NCBI GenBank assembly: GCA_015075165.1 | Contig: JABTUY010000005.1 | Coordinates: forward strand, 186,001-250,000 | From: Ideonella sp. | GTDB lineage: Bacteria; Pseudomonadota; Gammaproteobacteria; Burkholderiales; Burkholderiaceae_C | DNA length: 64,000 nucleotides | Reading direction: 5' to 3' | Part shown: positions 53,722-62,896 of the stretch, piece after piece | How the letters are laid out: each line of letters starts with the position of its first letter | Numbering within the stretch: the first letter of the stretch is position 1 | The notes under the pieces: model-generated | Database searches by the model: none | What the model saw: the letters and a program-made list of their open reading frames with translations, nothing else | What the model was told of the DNA's origin: nothing | Translations under genes and position numbers: made by a program

Positions 53722-56586
53722 ATGAACGCACCCGAGCACCTCCTGACCGCAGCGCGAACGATCGAGTTCGAGCTCGACGGCAAGGCGGTTCGCGCCGCCC
53801 ACGGCGAGACGATTTTCGAGGTGGCCGATCGCGAGGGCGTGACGATTCCGCGGTTGTGCCACAAGCCGGGCTACCGGCCCGACGGCAACTGCCGCTCGTG
53901 CGTGGTCGAGATCGACGGCGAGCGCACGCTGGCGCCGAGCTGCTGCCGTGCGCCGGTGCCTGGCATGAAGGTGCGTGCGACCAGCGAGCGTGCACTCAAG
54001 AGCCAGAAGATGGTGCTCGAGATGCTGCTGGCGGATCTGCCGGCGCAGGGCTACAAGTGGCTCGGCGACGATGCCACGCGGCCGCACGGCGAGCTGAGCG
54101 ACTGGGCGTCGCGGCTGGGCGTTGCGGTGCGGCCCGAGCTCGCAAGCATCAGGCGTACGCAGCCGGCGGCCGATGTGTCGCACCCGGCGATGGCGGTCAA
54201 CCTCGATGCCTGCATCCAGTGCAACCGCTGCGTGCGTGCGTGCCGCGAGGAGCAGGTCAACGATGTGATCGGCTATGCCTATCGCGGTGCGCACAGCGCG
54301 ATCGTGTTCGACCTCGATGATCCGATGGGCGAAAGCACCTGCGTCGCCTGCGGCGAGTGCGTGCAGGCGTGCCCCACCGGCGCGCTCAGCTCCAAGACGC
54401 ACATCGGCGCGCAGGCGGTCGACCGCAGCGTCGACTCGGTGTGCCCGTTCTGCGGCGTCGGCTGCCTGATCACCTACAACGTCAAGGACGAGCGCATCGT
54501 CAGCGTCGACGGCCGCGACGGGCCCGCCAACCGCAGCCGGTTGTGCGTCAAGGGCCGCTTCGGCTTCGACTATGCGCACCATCCGCACCGCCTCACCGTG
54601 CCGCTGATCCGCAAGCCGGGCGTGGCCAAGGATGCCGCGATGGTCGACAACGACCCGGCCGCGTGGCGCGAGGTGTTCCGCGAGGCCAGCTGGGACGAGG
54701 CGCTCGACCTCGCCGCCGGCGGCCTGAAGGCGCTGCGTGACGCGCACGGCCCGAAGGCGCTGGCCGGCTTCGGCTCGGCCAAGGGCAGCAACGAAGAGGC
54801 CTACCTGTTCCAGAAGCTGGTGCGCACCGGCTTCGGCAGCAACAACGTCGACCACTGCACACGGCTGTGCCATGCGTCGAGCGTGGCGGCGCTGCTCGAA
54901 GGGGTGGGGTCGGGCGCAGTCAGCAACCAGGTGAACGACATCGAGCACGCCGAGCTGATTCTCGTGATCGGCTCGAACCCGAGCGCGAATCACCCGGTGG
55001 CCGCCACCTGGATGAAGAACGCGGCCAAGCGCGGCACGAAGATCGTGCTCGCCGATCCGCGCATCACCGACATCGGGCGCCACGCGTGGCGCACGCTGCA
55101 GTTCCGAGCGTCGACCGACGTGGCGCTGCTCAACGCGATGATCCACACGGTGATCGACGAAGGGCTGGTCGACGCCGGGTTCGTCGAGCATCGCACCAGC
55201 AACTACGAGGCGCTGCAGCGCAACGTGCAGGGCTACAGCCCCGAGGCGATGGCGCCGATCTGCGGCATCCCCGCGGCCACCATCCGCGAGGTGGCGCGTG
55301 CGTTCGCCACCGCCAAGGCGGCGATGATCCTGTGGGGCATGGGCGTCAGCCAGCACGTGCACGGCACCGACAACGCGCGCTGCCTGATCGCGCTGGTGTC
55401 GATCACCGGCCAGATCGGCAAGCCCGGCAGCGGGCTGCATCCGCTGCGCGGTCAGAACAACGTGCAAGGTGCCAGCGATGCCGGGCTGATCCCGATGATG
55501 TTCCCGAACTACCAGCGCGTGGACGCGCCCGACAAGCGCGAGTGGTTCGAGCGCTTCTGGGGCACGAAGCTCGACGAGCGGCCCGGCTACACGGTGGTCG
55601 AGATCATGCACAAGGCGCTGGCGCCCGCCAGCGACCCGCACAAGGTGTGGGGCATGTTCGTGATGGGCGAGAACCCGGCGATGAGCGACCCCGACCTGCA
55701 CCATGCGCGGCATGCGCTGGCGTCGCTGCAGCACCTGGTGGTGCAGGACATCTTCATGACCCAGACCGCCTGGCTGGCCGACGTCGTGCTGCCGGCCAGC
55801 GCATGGCCCGAGAAGACCGGCACCGTGACCAACACCGACCGCATGGTGCAGATGGGTCGGCGCGCGCTGGACCCGCCGGGCCAGGCGCGGCAGGATCTGT
55901 GGATCCTGCAGCAGCTGGCGCAGCGCATCGGCCTGCCGTGGCGCTACGAGGGCGCCGAATCGGGCGTGGCCGCGGTGTACGAGGAGATGCGCCAGGCGAT
56001 GCACGGCGCGATCGCCGGCGTCAGCTGGGAGCGCGTCGAACGCGAATCGAGCGTCACCTACCCGTGCCTGAGCGAAGGCGACCCGGGCCAGCCGATCGTT
56101 TTCGTCGACCGCTTTCCCACGCCCGACGGCCGCGTGAAGCTGGTGCCGGCCGACATCATCGCGGCCAACGAGCGGCCCGATGCCCAGTACCCGTTCGTGC
56201 TCATCACCGGCCGCCAGCTCGAGCACTGGCACACCGGCAGCATGACGCGGCGCGCCGCGGTGCTCGATGCGATCGAGCCGGTGGCCACCGTGTCGATGAA
56301 CGGCGCCGACCTGCACCGGCTCGGCGTCGCGGCAGGAGACCTCGTCACCGTGGCGTCGCGCCGCGGCAGCGTCACGCTCGGCGTGCGGCGTGACGACGGC
56401 ACGCCCACCGGCGCCGTGTTCATCGCGTTCGCGTACTACGAGGCGGCGGCCAACCTGCTGACCAACCCGGCGCTCGACCCGTTCGGCAAGATCCCCGAGT
56501 TCAAGTACTGCGCGGTCGCGGTCACGCGCGGCGGCACGCCGGCGCCGTCGATCGGCTTCGGCCGCACGAGCACGCAGCCGGCCTGA
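53722..56586 (+). CDS. fdsA: NAD-dependent formate dehydrogenase alpha subunit (Mo/W)
   Basis: A 954-residue catalytic subunit oxidising formate to CO2. It begins with a [2Fe-2S] ferredoxin domain (CHKPGYRPDGNCRSCVVE), a His-Cys cluster region and two [4Fe-4S] motifs (CIQCNRCVRAC, CVACGECVQACPTGAL), then the molybdopterin domain opening CPFCGVGCLITYNV. The active-site pair Cys383-His384 lies in VDHCTRLCHAS and a C-terminal molydopterin-dinucleotide-binding domain follows (LITGRQLEHWHTGSMTRR). Metal is Mo or W; sequence cannot tell. ATG 53722 has only a weak Shine-Dalgarno. FdhD (fdsC) and fdsD genes are not present in the window. Confidence 0.94.
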   Translation: MNAPEHLLTAARTIEFELDGKAVRAAHGETIFEVADREGVTIPRLCHKPGYRPDGNCRSCVVEIDGERTLAPSCCRAPVPGMKVRATSERALKSQKMVLEMLLADLPAQGYKWLGDDATRPHGELSDWASRLGVAVRPELASIRRTQPAADVSHPAMAVNLDACIQCNRCVRACREEQVNDVIGYAYRGAHSAIVFDLDDPMGESTCVACGECVQACPTGALSSKTHIGAQAVDRSVDSVCPFCGVGCLITYNVKDERIVSVDGRDGPANRSRLCVKGRFGFDYAHHPHRLTVPLIRKPGVAKDAAMVDNDPAAWREVFREASWDEALDLAAGGLKALRDAHGPKALAGFGSAKGSNEEAYLFQKLVRTGFGSNNVDHCTRLCHASSVAALLEGVGSGAVSNQVNDIEHAELILVIGSNPSANHPVAATWMKNAAKRGTKIVLADPRITDIGRHAWRTLQFRASTDVALLNAMIHTVIDEGLVDAGFVEHRTSNYEALQRNVQGYSPEAMAPICGIPAATIREVARAFATAKAAMILWGMGVSQHVHGTDNARCLIALVSITGQIGKPGSGLHPLRGQNNVQGASDAGLIPMMFPNYQRVDAPDKREWFERFWGTKLDERPGYTVVEIMHKALAPASDPHKVWGMFVMGENPAMSDPDLHHARHALASLQHLVVQDIFMTQTAWLADVVLPASAWPEKTGTVTNTDRMVQMGRRALDPPGQARQDLWILQQLAQRIGLPWRYEGAESGVAAVYEEMRQAMHGAIAGVSWERVERESSVTYPCLSEGDPGQPIVFVDRFPTPDGRVKLVPADIIAANERPDAQYPFVLITGRQLEHWHTGSMTRRAAVLDAIEPVATVSMNGADLHRLGVAAGDLVTVASRRGSVTLGVRRDDGTPTGAVFIAFAYYEAAANLLTNPALDPFGKIPEFKYCAVAVTRGGTPAPSIGFGRTSTQPA

Positions 56587-56707
56587 CTGGCGCGTGGCCG
56601 GTCTGACAGGCGCGGCTGCGCCGCAACGCGCGGTCGGCGCATAGCCAACGCGTAGTCGGCGCGTGGTCGACACCCGTTTCGCCGCCGGCGTGCCTTAACC
56701 TCGCAGC

Positions 56708-57829
56708 ATGCGCGCACGCGGCGTCCACCTCGAATACAGCTTCCAGCCCGACGGCCAGCACGGCGCCGACGTCCACAACCCGCTGTTCGAACTGCTGTCG
56801 GCGGTGCGCGAGCATGGCTCGATCCAGCACGCGGCGAAGGCGCTCGGCGCGTCGTACCGTCACGTATGGGGGCAGCTCAAGCACTGGGAAGCGGTGCTCG
56901 GCGAGCCGCTGGTCAGCTGGACGCAGGGGCAGCCGGCGCGGCTGACGCCGTTTGCGCAGCGCATGGTGTGGGCCGAGGCGCGCGCGCGGGCGCGGCTGGC
57001 GCCGCACATCGAGGCGCTGCGCGTCGAGCTCGAGCGCGTGCTGAGCGAGGCGCTCGACGGCACGCAGCAGGTGCTCACGCTGTACGCCAGCCACGATCTC
57101 GCGCTGCCGCTGCTGCGCGAGCGCGCCGGCGCCGAGTCGCGGCTGCACGTCGAGCTGCGCTTCGCCGGCAGCGTCGATGCGCTGCGCGCGCTGGCCGAGG
57201 GCCGCTGCGTGGTCGCCGGCTTCCACGTGCCGCGGCTGGCCGGCGGCAGCAAGCTGTTCGAGACGCAGATGAAGCCGCTGCTCAAGCCCGGGCTGCACAA
57301 GCTGATCGCCTGCGCCACGCGGCGCCAGGGCCTGATCGTCGCGCGCGGCAACCCACACCGCATCGGCAGCGTGCGCGACCTGGCGCGCGAAGGCGTGCGC
57401 TTCGTCAACCGCCAGGGCGGCTCGGGCACGCGGCTGCTGACCGACCAGCTGCTGCAGCTCGAGCGCATCGCGCCGGAGTCGATCGCCGGCTACGGCGACG
57501 GTGCCGAAGACAGCCACCTCGCGGTGGCCGCCGCGGTGGCCAGCGGCGCGGCCGACGCCGGCATCGGCATCGAGGCGGCGGCGCAGCGCTACGGGCTGCC
57601 CTTCGTGCCGCTGGCCGAGGAGGACTACTTCCTCGTCTGCCTGCGCGATGCGCTCGACCAGCCGCCGGTGGTCAAGCTGCGCGAGGTGCTGGCCAGCGAC
57701 ACCTGGCGGCGCACGGTGCAGGCGCTGCCCGGCTACGGCGGCGAGCGCGCCGGCGAGGTGCTGTCGCTGACGCAGGCGCTGCCGTGGTGGAAGTTCCGCG
57801 TGCGCAAGCGGCGTGGCACGCCGCGCTGA
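56708..57829 (+). CDS. ModE-type regulator with periplasmic-binding-protein-like sensor
   Basis: A 373-residue regulator. Residues about 20-100 are a ModE/LysR-type winged helix (LLSAVREHGSIQHAAKALGASYRHVWGQLKHWEAVLGEPLV). From about 115 to 345 there is a binding-protein-like domain (LTLYASHDLALPLL, FHVPRLAGGSKL, VRFVNRQGGSGTRLLTDQLL, GAADAGIGIEAAAQRYGLPFVPLAEEDYFLV) of the class fused to molybdate-responsive regulators. It probably senses molybdate/tungstate or molybdopterin and controls the flanking formate dehydrogenase and modA genes. It follows the alpha subunit by 121 bases on the same strand. Confidence 0.87.
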   Translation: MRARGVHLEYSFQPDGQHGADVHNPLFELLSAVREHGSIQHAAKALGASYRHVWGQLKHWEAVLGEPLVSWTQGQPARLTPFAQRMVWAEARARARLAPHIEALRVELERVLSEALDGTQQVLTLYASHDLALPLLRERAGAESRLHVELRFAGSVDALRALAEGRCVVAGFHVPRLAGGSKLFETQMKPLLKPGLHKLIACATRRQGLIVARGNPHRIGSVRDLAREGVRFVNRQGGSGTRLLTDQLLQLERIAPESIAGYGDGAEDSHLAVAAAVASGAADAGIGIEAAAQRYGLPFVPLAEEDYFLVCLRDALDQPPVVKLREVLASDTWRRTVQALPGYGGERAGEVLSLTQALPWWKFRVRKRRGTPR

Positions 57830-57897
57830 GCGCGCCGCGCCGCCCGCTGCGCTCTCGCTGCGCCGCGGCGCCCGTTGCACGTGGTGCAGCCGGGTGC

Positions 57898-57921
57898 CGC
57901 TATGCGGGGGCGTGCATATCG
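57898..57921. promoter_or_regulatory. ModE-like operator upstream of modA
   Basis: CGCTATGC (57898-57905) and GCATATCG (57914-57921) form an inverted repeat with one mismatch and an 8-base spacer. The outer CG-x-TAT.../ATA-x-CG pattern resembles ModE sites (CGnTAT...ATAnCG). It lies 94 bases before the modA GTG and just after the ModE-type gene. Confidence 0.45.
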
Positions 57922-58014
57922 CGCACGCGTCGGCAAGTGCGTAGCCTTGGCGGCCATGCGAAGCGAACCGATGAACCGTTGCGATGCCGGCCGCCACGCG
58001 CGAAGGGTGACCCC

Positions 58015-58815
58015 GTGAGGGCGCGCCTCGTCGCCGCCATCGCATGGATCGCCGCAACCACGATGGTGCAGGCCCAGCCCGAGACCGAGCTGCGCGTGTT
58101 CGCCGCCGGCAGCCTGCGCGGCGCGCTCACCGACGTGGCGCAGGCGTTCGAGCGCAGCGAAGCCGGCGTGCGCGTGCGCTTCACGTTCGGCGCGTCGGGT
58201 CTGCTGAAAGACCGCATCGCCGGCGGCGAGGGCGCCGATGTGTTCGCGTCGGCCAACATGGCGCATCCGCAGGCCTTGGCCGCGACGGGCCAGGCCGGCG
58301 CGGTGCGGCGCTTCACGCGCAACGCGATGTGCGCGCTGGTCGCGCCGTCGGTCCAGGTCACGCCCGAGACGCTGGTCGATCGCCTGCTCGACCCGGCCGT
58401 GAAGCTCGGCACCTCGACGCCGAAGGCCGACCCGTCGGGCGACTATGCCTGGCGGGTGTTCGAGCGCATCGAGCAGCAGGGCCGGCGCGGCGCGTTCGAG
58501 CAACTCTCGCGCAAGGCGCTGCAGCTCACCGGCGGCCCCAACTCGCCGCCGCCAGCCGGCCGCAGCGTCTACGGTGAGCTGGTGGCGCAGGGCCGCGCCG
58601 ACATCTTCCTCACCTACTGCACCAACACCGCCGCGGCGCGCGCCGAGCAGCCGAGCCTGCGCTCGGTTGCGGTGCCGGCGGCGATCAACGTCAGCGCCGA
58701 CTACGGCGTCGCGCCGATCCACGGCGCGCGGCCGCCGGCGCAGCGCTTCATCGACCACCTGCTCGGGCCCGACGCGCAGGCGATCCTGGCGCGGCACGGG
58801 TTCGCGCCGCTGTGA
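58015..58815 (+). CDS. modA: Molybdate ABC transporter substrate-binding protein ModA
   Basis: A 266-residue periplasmic protein with a signal peptide (to about residue 20, IAATTMVQAQ). ModA motifs: ELRVFAAGSLRGALTDVAQAFE (oxyanion-binding Ser), VRFTFGASGLLKDRIAGGEGADVFASAN, LGTSTPKADPSGDYAW and the C-terminal PAQRFIDHLLGPDAQAILARHGF. It captures molybdate for uptake. It starts with GTG 58015 with AAGGGTGA upstream. No modB or modC follows, so the permease and ATPase must be elsewhere or absent. Control by the upstream ModE-type regulator is likely. Confidence 0.93.
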   Translation: MRARLVAAIAWIAATTMVQAQPETELRVFAAGSLRGALTDVAQAFERSEAGVRVRFTFGASGLLKDRIAGGEGADVFASANMAHPQALAATGQAGAVRRFTRNAMCALVAPSVQVTPETLVDRLLDPAVKLGTSTPKADPSGDYAWRVFERIEQQGRRGAFEQLSRKALQLTGGPNSPPPAGRSVYGELVAQGRADIFLTYCTNTAAARAEQPSLRSVAVPAAINVSADYGVAPIHGARPPAQRFIDHLLGPDAQAILARHGFAPL

Positions 58816-58846
58816 CGGTCGACATGGGGTCGGCGCGAAGGTCGGC

Positions 58847-59374
58847 GTGAACGCCGGCATGCGGCGTCGGCACGCGGCGGCGGGTGCGCTGTGCGCGCTG
58901 CTGGCGTTGCCCGCACCCACGTCGGCCGCCGACGCGGCCGATGCCGTCGCCATCGGCGGCGACGTGAGGCAGCCGCTGGTCGTCGACGCCGCCGCATTGC
59001 GGGCGATGCCGGCCGTGGCCCAGGTGAACTACCGCAACGAGCGGCAGGTCGACGGCCAGCCGCAGAGCGCGTCGGTCGTGCGCGGTGTGCGGCTGATCGC
59101 GCTGCTCGAACGCGCCGGGCTCGCCGCGCGCGACCGCTTCGACTAGCGCAAGGCCGTGGTGATCGCCACTGCGCGCGACGGCTATCGCGCGGTGTTCTCG
59201 TGGCCCGAGCTGTCCAACACCGCAGGCGGCGCCCAGGTGATGGTGGGCTACGAGCGCGATGGCGCGCCGCTGGCCGACGGGCCGCTGGTGCTGCTGGCGC
59301 CCGCCGACGAGCGCAGCGGGCCGCGCCACGTGAAGCTGCTGCAGCGCATCGACGTGCGCGTGCTGCGCGAGTAG
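58847..59374 (+). pseudogene. Sulfite-oxidase-fold molybdopterin protein interrupted by an amber codon
   Basis: One reading frame runs from GTG 58847 to 59374 with a single in-frame TAG at 59144-59146. The first part is a secreted protein (signal peptide RRRHAAAGALCALLALPAPTSAAD, then LVVDAAALRAMPAV). It continues after the stop as RKAVVIATARDGYRAVFSWPELSNT ... RHVKLLQRIDVRVL. Together they give a ~175-residue small molybdopterin-oxidoreductase (SUOX-fold) protein, as found near modA. GAAGG lies just before the start. A nonsense mutation or a base-call error explains it; both parts are otherwise intact. Confidence 0.75.
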
Positions 59375-59387
59375 CGCCCGTGGGCGC
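59374..59387. terminator. Short hairpin between the SUOX-like pseudogene and mobA
   Basis: GCGCCC (59374-59379)/GGGCGC (59382-59387) with a two-base GT loop immediately after the stop codon, between convergent genes, followed by CTGTTC. The very short loop makes it a weak call. Confidence 0.3.
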
Positions 59388-59444
59388 CTGTTCAAGCGGC
59401 GCAGGCGAAGGCGGCACGACCGAGCCGCTGCGATGCGGCGCGCG

Positions 59445-60041
59445 TCAGCGCTGCAGGCGCTGCAGTTCTTCGAGCGTGTTGGCGTTGTCGAACGCCGCGG
59501 CATCGTCGAACACCACCGTGGCCACGCGGTGCTGCGCGGTCCAGCGGTCGATCTTGCGCTCGCCGCGCTTCAGGTAGTCGATCAGGCTCTCCAGCAGCGT
59601 CGCCTTCAGCAGGCAGAACACCGGCTGGCGGTTGATGGCGCCGTGCTCGCGTGTGGCGGCCATCGCGAGGTCGGCGTCCTCGGCGTGCAGCGCGTCGGCC
59701 AGCCGCTGCACCAGGTCGAGCGGGAAGTTCGGCGTGTCGCACGGCACGGTCACCAGGTACGGCGTTTCGCAGCGTTCGAGCCCGACCAGCACGCCGGCCA
59801 GCGGGCCGGGAAAGTCGCCTTCGGTGTCGGGCCACACCGGCACGCCCATCGATTCGTAGGCCGCGAGGTTGCGGTTGGCGTTGAGCATCGTCTGCCCCAC
59901 CTGCGGCTGCAGGCGCAGCAGCGCGTGCAGCGCCAGCGGCACGCCGCGGTGGTTCTGCAGCCCCTTGTCGACGCCACCCATGCGGCTGCCGCGGCCGCCG
60001 GCCAGCACGATGCCGGTGATGTCGTCGGGCGGGATGGTCAT
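59445..60041 (-). CDS. mobA: Molybdenum cofactor guanylyltransferase MobA
   Basis: A 198-residue nucleotidyltransferase that joins GMP to molybdopterin, forming the bis-MGD cofactor used by formate dehydrogenase. Motifs: [20 protein letters not shown] (GTP-binding loop), [35 protein letters not shown] and [23 protein letters not shown] 60041 (MTIPPDD) is preferred over upstream starts in less conserved sequence. It is convergent with the SUOX-like pseudogene and completes the molybdenum gene set of this region. Confidence 0.93.
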   Translation of the reverse strand: MTIPPDDITGIVLAGGRGSRMGGVDKGLQNHRGVPLALHALLRLQPQVGQTMLNANRNLAAYESMGVPVWPDTEGDFPGPLAGVLVGLERCETPYLVTVPCDTPNFPLDLVQRLADALHAEDADLAMAATREHGAINRQPVFCLLKATLLESLIDYLKRGERKIDRWTAQHRVATVVFDDAAAFDNANTLEELQRLQR

Positions 60042-60165
60042 CGTCTGTCTCGGGTGGGTGGGGCCGCGCGCTCCGCGCATCATCGCACCGGCCGACGCCG
60101 CCGCGCCGGCCACGGCGTGCGCGTGCGCCGCATGGACGGCTGTCCGCGGCGCACGGCGCAGGGGG

Positions 60166-61392
60166 TCAGGCCGGGCCCGGTGTCCGGCCGGCCTGTGCGG
60201 CCTGCGCCGCCCGCTGGCGCGCCACCGCGAGCTCGCCGATCGCGCGCCCCATGCCGAGGCTCACCTCGTTGGTGAAGCGGTAGTGCAGGCCGCCGTACAC
60301 GCGCGCCATCGCCACCTCGTGCACGAAGTCGTCGATGCGGCTCCAGCGCCGCGTGGCGCCCTTGGCGGTGGGGCTGGTGGTCGACAACTGCACCGGCGTC
60401 GTGCCGACCTCGGCGCGCAGCACTGCGCCCACCGCGGCGGCGAGGATGCTGTGGCCGCTGGGATACTCGGGGTGCATCGGCACGTCCAGCAGCGGCAGCC
60501 AGGCGGCATCGCGCGTGGTGGCGTCGTTGCCGTCGAGGTCGGCGTTGCGGATCGCCGTCACCGGACGCCAGAAGTTGTAGTGGTACTTGGCGTCGAACAC
60601 GGCGATCAGTGCATCGTCCATCGCCTGCGCCGCGGTGGCGAACAGGCGCGCGTTGGCCGCCAGGTCGCGCCCGGGCTGCAACGCCACCGAGCGCACCACG
60701 CCGTGGTAGATCGGCGGCAGCGAGTAGTCCCAGAAGCGGGCGATCTCGGTCTGCTCGGGGCTGCGGCGGCTGCCGTTGCGGCCACCGAAAGCCTTGATCT
60801 CCTCCAGGTCGCGCGCGAAGGCGTCGCTGGTGAGCAGCGGCGGCGCCGCGGGGCGGAACTGCGACGCGCTGGCCATCACCCAGGGCGTGCGCTGCGGCCA
60901 CGCAGTGGCCGCCGGCATGGCGGTGGGCACATAGCGGCCGGGCGTGCCCACGTGTGGGCGGGTGGCGTCGGGCGCCGCGAGCACCTGCGCCTCGTGCGCG
61001 CGGGCGGCCAGCACCTGCGCCGCGGCGCGTTCGCCGGCGGCGGCGCCGGCCGCCGTGGCCGGTGTGTCGCCCAGCGTGGCCAGCGCGGTCTGGTACGCCG
61101 CGTCGATGGCCGCCTGCTGCGCCGGCAGCAAGGCGACCAAGGTGGCGCGGTTGGCCGCGGCCACTGCGGCCTGCGCGGCCGCTTCGCTCGCGGTCTGCTG
61201 CACGGCCTCGTGCACGGCGGTCTGCACGATGGCCACTGCGCGCATCGCCGGCGGGGTGCCGAGCCGGGCCTCGGCGATGAAGCCACCGGCCAGATGGCTC
61301 CAGTCGGTCACGGCGTCGGCGTGCGCCGGTTGGCCGGCGAAGGTGGCCGCCGCCATGGCGGCCATCAGGGTGATTCGGTTCAGTGGGTTCAT
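60166..61392 (-). CDS. Secreted vanadium-haloperoxidase/PAP2-like protein
   Basis: A 408-residue protein with a signal peptide ([21 protein letters not shown]) and the acid phosphatase/vanadium haloperoxidase motifs: K-x6-R-P in [20 protein letters not shown] in [14 protein letters not shown], and R-x5-H in [15 protein letters not shown]. The last motif has Thr where phosphatases have Asp (H-x3-D). Proteins of this type are annotated as vanadium-dependent haloperoxidases or phosphoesterases; the reaction is uncertain. ATG 61392 overlaps the end of the DUF3455 gene by four bases, so the two are co-translated. Confidence 0.87.
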   Translation of the reverse strand: MNPLNRITLMAAMAAATFAGQPAHADAVTDWSHLAGGFIAEARLGTPPAMRAVAIVQTAVHEAVQQTASEAAAQAAVAAANRATLVALLPAQQAAIDAAYQTALATLGDTPATAAGAAAGERAAAQVLAARAHEAQVLAAPDATRPHVGTPGRYVPTAMPAATAWPQRTPWVMASASQFRPAAPPLLTSDAFARDLEEIKAFGGRNGSRRSPEQTEIARFWDYSLPPIYHGVVRSVALQPGRDLAANARLFATAAQAMDDALIAVFDAKYHYNFWRPVTAIRNADLDGNDATTRDAAWLPLLDVPMHPEYPSGHSILAAAVGAVLRAEVGTTPVQLSTTSPTAKGATRRWSRIDDFVHEVAMARVYGGLHYRFTNEVSLGMGRAIGELAVARQRAAQAAQAGRTPGPA

Positions 61393-61985
61393 TGCTTCCA
61401 GCTCCTGGGAGAAGTCGAGTCGATCGAGGCCGCGGCGGTGTCGCTGCGCGGCGTGTAGAACAGGTAGTCGGCGCCGTAGGGCACGCGCACGCGGCGGCCG
61501 AACTCGCTGCCTTCGCACGGCGCGCCCGGTGCCTGGCCACCGCGGGTGTGGATGCGCAGCACCGTGCGCGCGCCGCCAGCGGCCGCGCCGGCCGGCGCCT
61601 CCAGACGCAGCCAGGCGATGGCATCGGCCTGCGGTGCGGGCGCCGAGCCGGTCACGCGGGCCGTGACGCGGCCGGGCACCGCGCGCGCCGCCGGCGTCGC
61701 GTCGTCGAAGGTCCAGTGCGGGCCGGCGCCGTGGCGGCCGATCGTGCGTCCGGCGGCGTCGAGCAGCTCCGCGTCGGGCGCGACGAAGGCCCATTGGCCG
61801 CGCGCGCTGTCACTGCCGGCGCGGCATTCGTAGATCTGCACGCCGCGCGCGGCGACGGTGAGCGCGAGCACCTGGTTTGCCGCGGGCGCGATCTGCGGCG
61901 GCAGTGCGGTCTGCACCGCGTGGCCGGCGCACGCGGCGAGCGATGCGGCCGTCGCCAGCGCACCATGCTTGAGCAAGAGGTTCAT
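61389..61985 (-). CDS. DUF3455-family secreted lipoprotein
   Basis: A 198-residue exported protein; the signal segment ends LAACAGHAV, a plausible lipobox with Cys at about residue 19. Features match DUF3455: VQIYECRAGSDSARGQWAFVAPDAEL, IGRHGAGPHWTFDD, and AIAWLRLEA ... GEFGRRVRVPYGADYLFYTP-like C-terminus (SEFGRRVRVPYGADYLFYTP). The family is common in soil bacteria and has no established function. ATG 61985 has AAGGA seven bases upstream. It is placed directly before the haloperoxidase-like gene. Confidence 0.83.
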   Translation of the reverse strand: MNLLLKHGALATAASLAACAGHAVQTALPPQIAPAANQVLALTVAARGVQIYECRAGSDSARGQWAFVAPDAELLDAAGRTIGRHGAGPHWTFDDATPAARAVPGRVTARVTGSAPAPQADAIAWLRLEAPAGAAAGGARTVLRIHTRGGQAPGAPCEGSEFGRRVRVPYGADYLFYTPRSDTAAASIDSTSPRSWKQ

Positions 61986-62031
61986 GGGGTTGTCCTTCTG
62001 GTATCGGGGCCAGGGGTGATGCGCGCCGCGC

Positions 62032-62862
62032 TCAGCGGCGCGTGATCACGGCTTCGAGGTAGGCGCTGGGCACCACCAGCGACGACGGCCCGGCGGTGTT
62101 GAGCTCTTCGAGCAGCGCCACGATGTCGCGCTCGAGCGCGCCGCGGCCGGCCTCGGGCAACGCGGCGAAGGCCTTGTGCGTGGGGCCGTAGTAGTCGCGG
62201 AACACCTCGACGAAGTGCGCCGCCGAGCGGTAGCGGAAGTTGAACACGCGCTCCGTCGTACGGATCTCGGCGGCGTCGCCGAACAGCGCCTGCAGGTGCT
62301 GCGGGCTGCCCCACAGCGCTGGCGAGCGCACACCGGCGGGCGGCGGCACGTGCGCGCCGATCACCTTGAACAGCCGGCCGATGAACCCGGTCGGGGTCCA
62401 GTTGGCCAGCGCGATGCGGCCGCCCGGGCGCACCACGCGCAGCATCTGCCCGGCGCAGCGCTCGTGCTGCGGCGCGAACATCACGCCGAAGGTCGACAGC
62501 ACGGCGTCGAAGCTGGCGTCGGCGAACGGCAGCTCCTCGACATCGGCGACGAGAAAGCGCACCTTCAGGCCCTCGGCGGCGGCGCGTGCGCTGCCGCGCT
62601 CGAGCAGCGCCGGCACGTAGTCGGTGGACAGCACGTCGGCGAAGCGGCGTGCCGCCGCCAGCGTGGCGTTGCCGTTGCCGGCAGCCACGTCGAGCACCTT
62701 CTCGCCGGCGCGCAGGTCGGCCGCTTCGGCCAGTTGCTCGCCGACGATCTGCAGCGTGGTGCCGACCACGGCGTAGTCGCCGCTGGCCCAGGTGGCCTGC
62801 TGGCGCTGCTTGATGGCGTTGAAGTCGGGGGTGGTGACAGGGGGAGTGACGGTGGTGGTCAT
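62032..62862 (-). CDS. Class I SAM-dependent methyltransferase
   Basis: A 276-residue methyltransferase of the Methyltransf_11/25 type. Motif I is EKVLDVAAGNGNATLAAAR, followed by LSTDYVPALLERGSARA, VADVEELPFADASFDAVLSTFG (motifs II-III) and MLRVVRPGGRIALANWTPTGFIG. The substrate is unknown; homologues are usually called ubiquinone/phosphatidylethanolamine-type methyltransferases only by similarity. ATG 62862 has AAGGAAAG six bases upstream. It sits between the alpha/beta hydrolase and the DUF3455 gene in one minus-strand run with gaps of 34 and 46 bases. Confidence 0.9.
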   Translation of the reverse strand: MTTTVTPPVTTPDFNAIKQRQQATWASGDYAVVGTTLQIVGEQLAEAADLRAGEKVLDVAAGNGNATLAAARRFADVLSTDYVPALLERGSARAAAEGLKVRFLVADVEELPFADASFDAVLSTFGVMFAPQHERCAGQMLRVVRPGGRIALANWTPTGFIGRLFKVIGAHVPPPAGVRSPALWGSPQHLQALFGDAAEIRTTERVFNFRYRSAAHFVEVFRDYYGPTHKAFAALPEAGRGALERDIVALLEELNTAGPSSLVVPSAYLEAVITRR

Positions 62863-62896
62863 CGGTCTTTCCTTGGGGTGTGGGTCGACGGGGGGG

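Noticed and set aside
59144-59146. Amber codon read as pyrrolysine
   Set aside because: No pyl genes are seen and pyrrolysine is not expected in this lineage; nonsense mutation or base error is simpler.
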